DNA of 64,000 nucleotides from Selaginella moellendorffii (Eukaryota; Streptophyta; Lycopodiopsida; Selaginellales; Selaginellaceae). The translations under genes and the position numbers were made by a program. The stretch lies in contig NW_003314353.1 in NCBI RefSeq assembly GCF_000143415.4, forward strand, positions 598,507 to 662,506. Direction: 5' to 3'. Below, in pieces: positions 10,440 through 22,261 of this stretch. How positions within the stretch are numbered: position 1 is the first letter of the stretch; every line of letters starts with the position of its first letter. Below the pieces are notes generated by a model that ran no database searches, was not told the origin of the DNA, and saw only the letters and a list, made by a program, of their open reading frames with translations.

Positions 10440-10563
10440 TTTGGCTGGAGAGAAATTTAACACATGTCACATTATCCCTCAATTTTTTATGAAAACCGAT
10501 CGGACTAGGATCATAAAAAATTGAAGGATAATGTGACATGTGTTAAATTTCTCTCCAGCCAAA
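10440..10563. repeat. Near-perfect 53-base-arm hairpin
   Basis: 10440-10492 is the reverse complement of 10511-10563 with one mismatch, around an 18-base loop. It lies 3 bases outside the left terminal inverted repeat that starts at 10567. It may be a small foldback or MITE, or a hairpin transcript precursor. No coding content. Confidence 0.8.
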
Positions 10564-10745
10564 CGAGAACAGGTAAATTCATCCTCCTATCGAGTTTTAA
10601 TGTCTTCCATCATTGCTTTCAATTGTTTCTAATCACAGTGTTAGCCATCAAGCCAGGGATTTTGTTGTAAATCACAGTGATTGATCTCTTGTTCTTGCAC
10701 ACTCACACGCTCAATCTCTCAATCTCTAATGCACTTGCTCTGGAT

Positions 10746-13148
10746 CTCTTGCGTCTTGTCATTTCGAATAATTTAAATCTCAGCCATCACAATATCTTCA
10801 ATCTTATTTTATCTTATCATTATTATTATATATGAATTTATAGTTTTATTTTGTATATTTTAATGATAATATCTCAATGTTTCTGTTTTTAGAGATGTGA
10901 TATTATTTTTTCTAAATTATCTAGAAAGGATGCATTATCATCAATATTCATCAATATTTATCAATATCAATCGTTACAAGAACTTTAGAGAGTATAAATA
11001 AGACACACTTATACTATATTAATTTATGAATGGATGAATCCTCATCCATAAATTTATTTTAGGCATGTGCTTTAAAATATCATTAAGCAATGTTCACAAT
11101 TATGTATAAAACTCAAAGAATTGAATCTGTCATTGAAGAATTATCATTACTTAGTGCTTAAGATTTGATAAAATTATCATCACTTAGCACTTAAGATTTG
11201 ATAACCTAATACTTCACACATGCTAACAATAAGATCAAATCTCTTGGATCAACATGCTATAGCAGAATGTTATTATTTATATCATTATTAACTATCAAAC
11301 TTTATGTGCTGAAAATCCTTCTTTGGATATATGTGTATACATGCATTAAACATCATAATAGATGATAGTAATATTAAAACTGTCACACTTGCATATGTTA
11401 AATTTGCTATAGAATTTAAATTCATTTTGTATATTGTTAACATTCTTCTCATTGCTCTCCTCAAATTTCAATTTATGTTTCACTATGGATTTTTACAAAC
11501 AACATAAAGAGAGAAAAAACTCTAAAACCTATTAAGGATGGAAAGGTTTTTTCTACATTTTCAAGATCACACCTTTTTCATTCTCTCAGAATATTGTTTT
11601 CAAAACTTTTTTATGTTGGCATTTTGATTTTCGTCTTGGCTCTATTTTGTTGAAGGTTGTGATTCGTAATGACATTAGTATAATTGCATGCTTGGAATTT
11701 CTTCTTTCCGATGTGAACAAAGGTGAACAATAATGGGATTTGCAAAATTCTAAGTCAAAGGAGATGTCATTATCCTCTCCTTCTCTAGTTCAAGTGAAGA
11801 AATCATGCTAGTGCTAGTGTTGAATTCACTATTTCCATCTTCACCAATATTCAAATTTGTTAGCAATACTTTCCAGTTTTCACACTTCTTAATTGACATG
11901 TGCTTGTTTTTGTATAAGCCTATAAATGAGCTTCCATCCTCCTACAACGGCAACATTTTCTTCAAGCTATGACCTTTAATCAATAGTATAGGTTCCAAAC
12001 GGAAGGGGATGGAAACTAAGTAGGATGTCCACAATTAGTGCAAGATTAAGACCATATATTTCTAAAATTTCAAAGGCACAATGTTTATAATTTATTGTGG
12101 CAAATATTAAATTGCATGGATGAAATATATAATTTAGATCGCTATAGGAATTCTATATTTTTTGAAGGGTTTACAATCAATCCTTCTATCAAACGCAAGA
12201 ACAAATCTTGGCAATGCTATTAAGCCATTCCTACCCGCGTCATATGTTTGCAATCAAGAGCAACTTTTTCACCTTTATTCTCTTGTATTCAAAATTTGAT
12301 GCTCAATCGCATGCCACTCCATCTCCTTCTACTACTCGTCCCCTAGGAATTTTTAAAGAATGAGGCTCTTTCTCCTTTAATTATGGGCTGCAAGAAACAT
12401 TATGTAAGTTGATACATATTTCAACACTAATTTACCTTCGCCCAGACAGCAACTAGAAAATCAAGTGGCAGCTGGTACCAAGTTTGTAATTCTTGGCCTT
12501 TCCTAGTTGCTAGCTTCACTCAAATTGCTTCAAATACCTCACGATTGTACAACATTTGGACCTCCTCTAGCAAAAGCATGCCGATAAACTAAAGATGCTC
12601 AATGTCATGTACCAATGTATGAGCTTGAAACATAAATTGGTTTAGCCTACAAAAACACAATATTGGTTAAGTTTACAAAAAATAAATTCTTATATGTTGA
12701 TCTTATGGCATGCCATGTTGAGCTTCACAATATGCTCCTGAGTCATTGGTTTGACAAGTGTGACTAGAACACTAATGTGTCATTTTTCATCATCTCGAAA
12801 CTTCTCTTGAGTGCACTTCCAAAATACTAGCCACCTATGGTTTCCATTGATCACCCAAAAGAGCTTTCCAATGAACCCTACTATCTCCACATGTTGTCCT
12901 AAGAATCCATCAAACTCACGAAACTTTCGCAGCCATATAGGATCCTATTTTTGCTTAAGTTCAGTAGTCACTGGCTTTGTTCGACTAGTTCTGGGGAAAG
13001 TTGGTGAAACAATGAAGGTACCAGCTGTGCTCCCAAACCCGACCTTGGCAAAGGAGCTGCAGGTAGCCATGTTGAGTTCGTAAGCTAAGCGCATCCAATG
13101 GTTTTGAACCAACTAGCACAAAAGAACTAGAAAACGATGAGAGCCATT
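10746..13148. other. AT-rich interior, nothing recognised
   Basis: No ORF with protein-like composition, no RNA gene and no clear repeat was seen in this part of the unit. An ORF at 12811-13083 has no recognisable content. Confidence 0.4.
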
Positions 13149-13601
13149 TCACACCATTTCCTGTAACACTTTACTGACTGTCCATTCTTGAGCTTGAATG
13201 ATTGTGTCCCAAACAAGATCATTCATAATGGTGTCAGAATCATGCATGCATAATCCTTCACCACCAGCCTGAGGAGTAGTAGGAGTAGCTACCATACCTC
13301 CAGTAGCCTCTGTAGTAGATCCATCTATAATGCTACCAATAACCTCCTTAATCGGTTCAGTTACCTTGCCACGAGCAACCTCAACAACCAAAGGCATAAC
13401 AACCCCACCACCACCAACATTAGATGCAAGTACCCCACCACCAATAGCTGCAGCCTCAAGAGCACTAGTACCAATAGCCTCAATAACACTAATATTGATT
13501 TGAGTGTCCATCTCAACATCCACATCATTGTTATGCTCTTCGTTGCCTCCAGCATGACTAACAGAAACTTCATTGGATACTTGAGATGAATCTCCATTCA
13601 A
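13149..13601 (-). CDS. Hypothetical protein, low complexity
   Basis: 150 codons, ATG to stop. The composition is rich in Gly, Val, Ala, Glu and Thr; an acidic Asn/Asp/Glu-rich N-terminus is followed by repeated small-residue runs (AAAIGGGVLASNVGGGG). I recognise no domain, signal peptide or membrane segment. It lies inside the inverted-repeat-bounded unit. A third frame also stays open for part of it, so it may be a chance product of skewed base composition. Confidence 0.25.
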   Translation of the reverse strand: MNGDSSQVSNEVSVSHAGGNEEHNNDVDVEMDTQINISVIEAIGTSALEAAAIGGGVLASNVGGGGVVMPLVVEVARGKVTEPIKEVIGSIIDGSTTEATGGMVATPTTPQAGGEGLCMHDSDTIMNDLVWDTIIQAQEWTVSKVLQEMV

Positions 13602-13884
13602 TCGGCCAAACCTATAGCGATCAAGGTGGCTGCATTTTCTTGGAGACTAAGACCATTGAGGTTGGCCTTGGCGCTTCCTCTAAAATAAAAAGCCAAAAAT
13701 ACTATAACATCTAACTTGTAATGTAAAGCAAGCTTGTGGCATTTTAAGTTTAAGTCCTTTATTAGAAGTTCTAGGTAGTCAAGCCTGATTTATATCTGCT
13801 CTCACAAGAAAAGTTTATAAATAAAAGATGTGAAAAATAGATTGTAAACTACAAAAAATGCAAAGACATAAAACATAAGTCACT

Positions 13885-14420
13885 AGGAGAGGTTGGTTCA
13901 TGCGAGAACTAACCTCACCCTACCTCTCAAGAAAAAAGAAAAACACAACAAGAATATGGAGAGGTTGGTACTTGTGTGAACCAACATCTTCCACCCTCTT
14001 ATTTTCACATGAAATGCCCCATCAAGTCATTAAAATCAAGAAAAAACCTTGAAGATGTCAGTTCGCACAAGAATTGACATTTCTATCTCTCTTTGTTTTC
14101 TAAAATATAAAGATCTCACCACTAGAAACATGAAAAAAACCAAGAAAGTTCATGTCTAAAAAAAATGAAGGTGGGGAGACATTGGTTCACATGTGAACCA
14201 ATCTTTCCCACCCCTTTATCAAGGAAAAAAAATCAAAACAACAAGGCAGAGATGGGCAAAAATCTAAATAGAAAATGAAACAGAATGCTAGGAAATGTTG
14301 GTTTGCACAAGAACTAACATCTCTATCCTTCAAGAGAAAATAAAAGTCGAGAAAAGAAAAAACCTCTCATAGAAGAAAGAAGGTGAGGAGATATTAGTTC
14401 GCGTGCAAACTGACCTTCTC
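13885..14420. repeat. Array of six degenerate palindromic units
   Basis: Six imperfect short palindromes occur at about 13889, 13961, 14053, 14178, 14294 and 14391. Each resembles TTGGTTC(A/G)CA...GTGAACCAA, flanked by purine-rich and pyrimidine-rich spacers of 45-100 bases. The clearest is ATTGGTTCACATGTGAACCA at 14180. A seventh, split copy forms the loop edges of the large hairpin at 14838-14885. Confidence 0.6.
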
Positions 14421-14662
14421 AAGGAAGCATAACTTGTTTAAGGAGTGTTTTAAAGCATATTGCAAGGTTGAAGTGCCTTTCTCTCGCCCTTCTTTGCTCA
14501 AACACACCTTTCTCTAGCCCTTTGCTGCTCAAACCCTAGGCGTAAAACTTTAAAAATCAACAGATGTAATCAATAGTCACGATCAATAGTCATGATTTTC
14601 ATTCTCTTTGATGGCGATCAATGGACACAATCATTCAATGCTTTAGATATTAAGATATGTAT

Positions 14663-15059
14663 AATTGATTGTGAGAGGAATAATATTGTTGAAATGAATG
14701 TGGTTATGAGTGAGAAGCACTAATCAATCACAAAAGTTGTAGCATTGATTACTTGTTCTTCCTCTCATCTCCATGCTCCTTTCCCTTCAAGAGAGTTTTA
14801 TTCTTTTGTGACAAATGAGAGAGAGTCAAGATCAAAAAGGTTAATTCGTGTGCTCTCACAAAAAAACCACATATGAACCAACCTTTTTGAGCTTGACTCT
14901 CTCTCACTTGTTACAAAATAATGAAACTCTCTTGAAGGGAAGAGAGCATGGAGATGAGAGGGAGAATAAGTAATCAATGCTACAACTTTTGTGATTGATT
15001 AGTGCTTTTCACTCATAACTACATTCATTTCAACAATATTATTCCTCTCACAATCAATT
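14663..15059. repeat. Large hairpin, 180-base arms
   Basis: 14663-14842 is the inverted complement of 14880-15059 at high identity, around a 37-base loop. The outer ends are AATTGATTGTGAG. It resembles a foldback or MITE, or a source of long double-stranded RNA. It lies inside the 7.2-kb unit. Confidence 0.8.
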
Positions 15060-15439
15060 ACACAATTAATATGGGTGGCTCTTTAAGATTTTCATATCTC
15101 TCTAGATTCTAAATGGTTGTATATTTTGTTAAAATAATTAGCTTGTCCCTTGCAAGGACATAGCTAATTAATGCTCACAATATAGAAGAATATCTTTGTT
15201 CTTTCTTGTTAGTTTCTCCCCAAATGTTTTCTAAATACTAGATATGAGAGAATTCTACTTAAAGTTTGATCGAGAGCCTCCACTTATTTTCTCTAAAAGT
15301 GTTACAGGAGAGAGCTTCCTCTATAGAAGATTCAAGTTGAAGCCGGAATCAATTATTCTAGAGAATGTATATCACAATAAAGGTAATCAAATAGAAAAAT
15401 CCATTCTTCTCAATAGTGGTGTGGGAGAGAATGGAATTC

Positions 15440-17250
15440 AATAGGATCTTGATAGATGTATAGGTCAGAAAACTCTAGTTACAAGATTTTCGAAGCGAGG
15501 AGAGGGGAGTGCATCAGTTTTACAGTCAACTATGCAAGGAGTGAAGGATGAAGTTGTTATTCTCTCCAGTGACAAAAGTGAAGAAAATGAGCTTCCCGAC
15601 ATAGCTTCCCAGACAAGTAGGTGCGTTTCTTCTGGGCCAGTTTTTGGAGCAGTGGATAAGGCATTTTGCAATCTCAATTATTACGGTTGGAATTGAAGAA
15701 GTTTAAGTACATAAGAGGTCAGGAGCTTCCTTCTTCCTATAATGGAATATATTCTTTGAGTTTCCACCGGCCAGTTTGTCAAGCAGGAAAAGGGGTATGG
15801 AGACATGTCTTAATCCATATAATTGGTGTAGAGTAAAGATTACCCACTTCTCCCATTTCAATGGATCTATGTCCATAGTCCATTGTGGTGGACAACTTCA
15901 GTGTCTCACTGAGAAATACATTTTTGATCATGGCAAGAACATGTGTTTCTTTGAAGGCTCAACGTTCAATCCCCCTAGGTGTGATGAGGTTGCTACAGGG
16001 TTTAGATGCCGCAAATACAAGGCAACACTTGTGTGTCAAACATATTGCAATGCAAAATGTATTATTTTCTTCCATGGGATGGATGTTTAGGTAGAGCAGC
16101 AATGCATGTTGGACACCACCAACACACAATAAAGGAAGGAATCCATCATGATTCTTTTCACAATTTGAAAGTTATTGTTACTATAGAGGCTGGGAAGAAA
16201 AAGTGTTGCAACTCCAAAGTGTGTTCAACAGTCTATACTAAAGGACTATGTGGTGGATACGTTACTACAATCTGATAGAAAAAAAAGAGTTCACGGAGAA
16301 CAGCTTGAAGGACTTACTTTGAAATATAGAACCCGTGACACATTTAAACAGGTATAAGATTAATACTTAACTCTCCTTTATCACTAATAACACTCTTTTT
16401 TTTTTGTAAAATAAAGAACTAGATGCGAGAAGGGTGAGATGAAAAGTTTCAATTTGGATTAGATGCGATTTTGGAGCTAAAGAGGAAATATCCCTATGAG
16501 TTTATTCATGGGCACTTATTCATTGGCCAAGTGACTTCGAACAATCAACACCTTTCATCTTTAAAATGTTAACCCTTGGTCCTACTTCTAGTGTGGACTT
16601 TGTACAACGAATGGATATGGATGGAGATGGGGACTTGGATCCATTTCGACCATATAGAATGAGTTTCAGGCTGGTCAACTATGGGAGCCCATATGTATGA
16701 TCACAAGTAAATGGCTTTTTATTTTTTAAGGATTCCATGCTAGTTTACATTATACCCATTCCTTCTACAGGTTGCAGTGCAATTTGACTATACCTATAGC
16801 TAAATTCAAGGTCAAGGATTTCCAACCTTAAACTGTCTTTTGGACATGTATGTTTGAGGTTGTTGAACAACAAACCGAGAAGAAACCCAACTTCTGTGGT
16901 TTCATAACAGATGCTGTTGGTGCTAATTTGTTGGCTATGCGGTAAGTGTTTGGAGGTCATAAAAGTCAGCCATCACAAGGTAGAGAGAAGAGTTGTGAAT
17001 TTCATTAGGCAAAAAGTGTTAACGAACATCGCCAATGCATCAAATCTAACTTCCATCATGAGTTCAAGCAACTTTATTGGGAATGAATAGATGCACAAAC
17101 TAAACAGGAGCAGGAAGCAAAGGCAAATGAGATGTGCATATGGTGGCATGAAGGAGACAAAGTGCCAATTGAACACTTTCCACAAATGGAATGCTAGCTT
17201 GCATGGTGGGAAGTTTGAATGTTTTAGTGGGGTCATTATACTCTCCATAT
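15440..17250 (+). pseudogene. Decayed coding sequence, possibly the lost transposase
   Basis: Several plus-strand stretches read like protein but change frame and contain stops. One is a Cys-rich segment around 15990-16130 (CRKYKATLVCQTYCNAKC) followed, in another frame, by GRAAMHVGHHQH. A Cys-Cys...His-x-His spacing of this kind occurs in WRKY/GCM1-like zinc fingers of some transposases. That reading is tentative. No intact gene is present. Confidence 0.3.
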
Positions 17251-17734
17251 AAGCTTTCTCTTATTTTCTTTTCTTGTCACATTCAAATGTTGCGTTTTTC
17301 CTAGAATCAACCACTTGATGACATTGCACTTACACTAACAACTAATCAATTTGAGAGCAAACATTGGAGTTAGAGAACTTCTGAAGCAAAGAAAGGAAAA
17401 GTGTGAACCAATAATTTACATGAGCTTATGGAATACCTTAAACACCTAAACTTTATGCTGCCATTAAACTTTCACTAGTTAGGGGATTGTATTAACTTCC
17501 TTTGACTTTCCTTGACTTTCATTGACTTGAGCTCACCCAACCACCAAAGCAAGTGTGCAAGTGCAAGAAATCAAGAGATTGAGAGATTAAATGTGTGAAT
17601 GTGCAAGATCAAGAGATCGATCACTGTGATTTACAACAAAATCCATAACTTGATGGCTAACACTATGATTAGAAACAATTGGAAGCAATGATGGAAAACA
17701 TTAAAACTCAATAGGAGGATGAGTTTACCTGTTC

Positions 17735-18759
17735 ATGGAAGTTAATAGATAACACGGGATGGGAACCTGATCATTCTTGCCTTCCTGTTTGAATTTTTAT
17801 GATCAGTGTTACCTCCTAAGCTAAACCTCGTCATCCCTATTCTCCCATTGAGAATTTCTTGGACTGGTAAACTTGTTTGTGTGGAGCATATATGCTCCTT
17901 TTGCATTATGCTATTGGTACTTCTTGTTTGAAAGAGAACTACCCTTTCTTTGGAGTGAAGTCTTCTTTACTGTTTGCCAGCTCCATGGGAAGCTGCTTGA
18001 CAAGAGGCCTTCATGAGTGGTGGACTGAGAGTTTCAAGTTGCCTCTTCACACTTAAAAACACACAGCACTTGAACTGTACAACAGTTACCCCGAAGCAAA
18101 CGGTGGGAGAGTTGCTAATTTGTGTGAGGAGGGAAGGTTCTCCACTCTGGTCTATGTCACAGCAAGAGCCCGTTATGCAGTGGAACGGGTAGGCAACGTT
18201 CTAACAAGGTATATTTTCTTTTTAAAAGCATAATAACATTAGAGCACTGTTCAGGGGGCTAAGCATTCTCTCACCTGTTGCAGTTCCCATGAGGGTTGGG
18301 TCAATGGAATACAACCCAACAAAATGTACAACAAAATGGACAACTGCAACAGGATCTCCTTTGCTAGGTCTTAGAATCCATGCTCCCTGGAAAAGGAAAA
18401 CACAGTGCTCTCTCTGCAAAAGAAAAAAAGCAGATAGAGCTTACTTGGATTTCCTGCCAGCGTCCAAGAGTTCCTTTTCATCGCAGAGTCTACTTAACCC
18501 TGGAAAGAAAGAGCTCCAGGGGAAGGTTTACGTTCTCTAGCAATTCGGAGCCGCCAGGAAAGAATGAGCCCTATGGACCTGGGATTGTCTCGTCGCCAGC
18601 GCTGCCGCGGTCGCGAATCCAGTGCCTAAAGCCCTCGAAATATTTCCAGCCTCCATGCTTTACCCTCGAGACGATCGATCCATGCGATCTTGGAGTGCTG
18701 GAGCGGAGCTCGGTTGCTGGATCCAGAGAGGTGAGCGCATTCTTCCTAGGGTTTTGGAG
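17735..18759. other. Intergenic, nothing recognised
   Basis: AT-rich DNA turning GC-richer after about 18350. Only short overlapping frames on both strands. I see no recognisable gene. Confidence 0.4.
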
Positions 18760-18999
18760 ATGAGAAAGCAAGAATCGAGCGCCAAGGAGCCGCCGACGAT
18801 CATCACCCCAAGCTCTACCAGGTAAGATCAGCTCCACGAATTCCTGGACAAGACGGTGGAGATTATCCGCGTGGAGGAGGAGCCAGATCGTCCAGTGGGT
18901 GCTCCATCCCAGGAAGAAGACGATGGAATCCATCTCTTTGGGAAAGCTCCGGCTGGGATAACGATGCTAGAGAGAGTCAGGGATGGAGCACAGGGCTAG
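18760..18999 (+). pseudogene. GC-rich unidentified gene fragment
   Basis: 80 codons from ATG (MRKQESSAKEPPTIITPSS) with one TAA in frame at about codon 22. A protein-like continuation (LHEFLDKTVEIIRVEEEPD) ends at TAG, 18997-18999. The codon composition resembles the GC-rich host genes of this window and not the AT-rich surroundings, so it looks like a captured or decayed exon. The TAA sits in a context that could also be a splice donor (AGGTAAGA), so a real intron is possible. Product not recognised. Confidence 0.3.
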
Positions 19000-19392
19000 C
19001 GCTACATTCACAATACAAGGGGCTGGTTTTCTAGTGGCAAGAACTCGTTAGAGAATATAGTGATTGATAAGGCGAGAGAGAAGGCTCTGAGGATAGAATT
19101 TCTAGAAAGGAAGAAGTCATCGCTAGAGAGAAGTCAAGGGTGGCGGCATTGAAACAAGTCAGGGGTGAGAAGTGAGCTCAATTCCACGAAATCATACGTT
19201 CTCTCTCTTTTTTTTCGTTTGTTCTTCGTCTCAAAGGGATGGAGCCAGTTCACTAATGCCAGTTATGGTTTTTCACTTTTCTTGCAATGCTGGGAGAAAC
19301 CAACTGGATCTTGCATTGCTGGTTTGATTCAAAGTCTGTGATTCCTTGTGCTAGACAAGACTTACAGGTTCTTAATGGGAACTTGCAGAGTT

Positions 19393-22147
19393 TTATAGAT
19401 TAGCTTTAAGAACCCAGACCGAATCAATCAACCACTCTTTCAGATACAAAGATAGGTTATTGCCACCAATCACTCCACATAATGGCTGTATGGCCCCCTC
19501 AGCATTTTGCCGTTTCAGTGGGGAAAACCGCCCACCACTAGGGAGTTGACCTGCAAAATAGTTGAAACCAAACTGTTCCAGATCCTTCCCCGTATGGGGC
19601 AAAACTGCCAGTCGCAGTAGTCCATTTTTTGAAGCAAGATCTCTAAGCCTGTTCAAACCTCCATCTTTTTTCTTCCTGCATTTCATCAAATCCAAACTGT
19701 CCAAAGCACTCGAAATTTTACCTTGAGTAGCCTCATCATCCCCGGATTTCATCTGTAATAAGCAAGGAATGAGCCGCCGCTCCGATTCGTAGTCATTGGT
19801 GAGAAAAAGCAACGCATCTGGACGAAAGGCACCCCAGCCACCATAACCAGTCCAGAGAACCGTTGGAAATGCGTCAGCCTGCCCTTCAACGTCGTCGAGA
19901 TACTTCTCAAGTGTATAACAGTCGGTGCCATGGGTGTGACTTTTACCGCACATCTTTGTCACAACTCCTGTTGCAACGCGTGCTTTCACCACCTTTGCCT
20001 TCTCAAAATATATTGCAGGAACTTTAAACTTGTTGTTGCGCAGTTCCACAGAGCGATTGTCAAGAAAGCGAAACACAAAGTCTACAGGAGCCTTTCCATC
20101 CAATGCGTCAGCCACCATAAGCCCTGCCTGCCTTTCAAACTCAAGACCCACTGTCACATCGCTGCCTTGGCCCTTGGCTGTAAACTGCTGCTGACAAAAC
20201 TCATCAAACACTGTTGGCCGACTACGAAAGTAATGGAAAAGAGCTCGGATGACAGCAGGTTCCTGAAGCTTGATCCAAGTGTCTCTGTCCTGCTTTGCAA
20301 AGAACTTATCCAAGTCCTCCAACGCAACACTGTTTCCCTTACTTAGCCAAGCTAACCCAAACTCCACAAGGCTCAAAGATGGATTGTTGATGTTGAGTAG
20401 AGTCGATAGAGACCCAAACATCTGGTGATACAGTATCACCTTTAGCTCCTTGACCGCTGCAGCATTCCGAGGCCTTTCAAAAAACTGCTCCACATCCCTC
20501 AGAACCGTCTTATCCATGTAGACTTGCAATTCTGATTTGTTCGGTACACCCTCACCCTGCTGAGAACGACTGATCTTACTCGTGGTGCATATCTTCTCAA
20601 AAAAGTCAATCAGGAATTCTGTTGCCTGCTCCAAGGGACGCTTGCTCCCAATGAAATGCTCAAGTGCTGTGACAAAGAACCTGTACCTCCCTTTGTACAA
20701 ATCACAGACCCTCTGCATATCAATACCATCCACACTTCGGAGTAGTTTCCCAGCATAGAGCTTGAAGTCCTCAACAGTGGTGAATCCACCAAATCCATGA
20801 AAGACCATAACAGAAGCTCTTCTCTTCAAAGTGGCAGAGATACCCCGTGCCACGGCTAGCATACTACCACCTGTGCCTCCATAGTAGAATTGTCCAAATC
20901 CACAACCTATGAGTGCCGGCACAAGAATGTCGAGAAATGATCTGCTGCTACAACCAAGAGTCGATGATGAAAAGCGCTTCTCCAACCAGCAATTTATTAT
21001 TTGACACTCGTCAAATATAATCGGACCATCCCAATTCCCTGTTAGACGATCCAGTACCCCCTGGAACTGACCTTCAATGCGTTCCAAGTCCTCCTCAGTC
21101 CGTATCAAGTTTAAAAGTCTAATGGTGAGCGCGCTGAACGGATCTTTGAAGTGGTAGAAATGCTTCAGCAAAGGGAGTGCAACCTGCTTGAAGAGCCATG
21201 CCTGACCCGTCAAATAGCCCATTTTCTCCAACTGCCCCAGCAAATAAAACCTGCTGATGAGCAAAGCTTTGAGGCAGATTGCAGCACTAACTTCTGGAAT
21301 GTCTCCAGTTGGATACAGCTCCAGCAATTTTGATGTCACTATTTTGAGATCTTCTGAACCTTCAGCTCCAATACCAGTCTCAGAGACCCCCACAAAGAAG
21401 AGCCCACGCTGCGCTACAGCGATCTCATATAATGTCCTGGTCTTCCCCGATCCCGACACGTTGAAGAGAACAGTGAGGGTCGGCTGCGCTTTGTCAGTTA
21501 CCTCTATGATATGCTTGGATGCTTCGAAAGGTTGGTTTAGAGCAAACCACAAGTGGCGGGGGCATACATCTCTAGGATATTTTGGCAATGGAACTTTACA
21601 CGTTGGGAAGTCCGCCAGAAACGCATCCACCTTGGAATATTGAAGATTTGGCTTGTGCAACTCATGCCAAAACCTGCGCGAGAAGGAGAAGCAGCTGCGG
21701 GATAAGTCCAAGGGTAAGCCTTTGTTGATCTCATTGTTTGTCTTTCCCTTTTAGATCTCTTGGTCCCTTTTGACTTGCGTTGTTTTTTCTTGCAGAACCA
21801 GTCAAAGCGGTTGTGACTGTTGCAAATATAGATAGTCTCTTGGATAGCTGCTGCTCCTCGTTGCGCAGCTGCTCCTTCTCGTTGCGCAGCTGCTTCTCCT
21901 TCTCGCGCAGCTGCTCCTCCTTCTTGACCAGCCGCTCCTCCTGCTTGGGATCATTTGGCTGCTCCAGTTGCCCCTCAACCGCTGCAATTTGGCCCTCAAC
22001 CGTTGTAATTTGGCCCTCAACCACTGCAATTTGGCCCTCAACCGTTGTAATTTGGCCCTCAACCGCTATAATTTGGCCCTCAAGCACAGCAATCTGCCGT
22101 TCAACTTCCCAGATTTCCCTTGACAAGTCAGAGACATCCACCTCCAT
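19393..22147 (-). pseudogene. Crinkler/RHS-like NTPase-nuclease gene, copy 2, broken by inversion
   Basis: Nearly identical in sequence to the gene at 2355-5073, including its downstream flank (about 19064-19392 matching 1982-2354). The coiled-coil exon starts with ATG at 22147 (MEVDVSDLSRE) and has more VEGQI repeats than copy 1. The NTPase-nuclease part runs from about 21674 to 19393 with Walker A, Walker B and the RPDALLFL...LLQMKS motifs preserved. Between them 21675-21847 is inverted, so the intron and its splice sites now lie on the opposite strand. The coiled-coil frame ends at 21731 and the enzyme part is in another frame with no upstream ATG, so the original protein cannot be made as a single chain. 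Whether either half is expressed is unknown. Confidence 0.8.
21675..21847. other. 173-base inversion spanning exon-intron-exon
   Basis: The plus strand here reads the sense sequence of the gene: the end of the coiled-coil exon, AGGGTAAGCC donor, TTCTTGCAG acceptor and the start of exon 2, ending CTCTTGGATAG. The flanking gene runs on the minus strand. Breakpoints are placed by comparison with copy 1 (4647-4648 side and within the coil repeats). Confidence 0.85.
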
Positions 22148-22261
22148 GCGCTCTGCTCAAGACTGCCAAACCTTAGCCGCCAATGAAACCCTATTCGCAA
22201 TAACATGAATAATATCAATATTTATGTTTCACCAAATATTTGAAAATTCTTTAAGCAAATT

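Larger units (their letters stand above)
10567..17734. mobile_element. 7.2-kb unit with long terminal inverted repeats, no recognised transposase
   Basis: About 180 bases at 10567-10745 recur inverted at about 17550-17734, starting GAACAGGTAAA on each outer side. Paired segments include the stretch around TGTAAATCACAGTGA. Long inverted ends resemble Mutator-like or foldback elements (inference). The interior is AT-rich. It holds one open frame (13149-13601), an array of short palindromes (13885-14420), a large hairpin (14663-15059) and decayed coding sequence (about 15440-17250). No clear target duplication was found. It could also be two inverted copies of a smaller repeat that landed by chance. 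Confidence 0.5.

Noticed and set aside
13885-14420. CRISPR-like array
   Set aside because: Units are degenerate palindromes with unequal AT-rich spacers in eukaryotic DNA; there are no cas genes.
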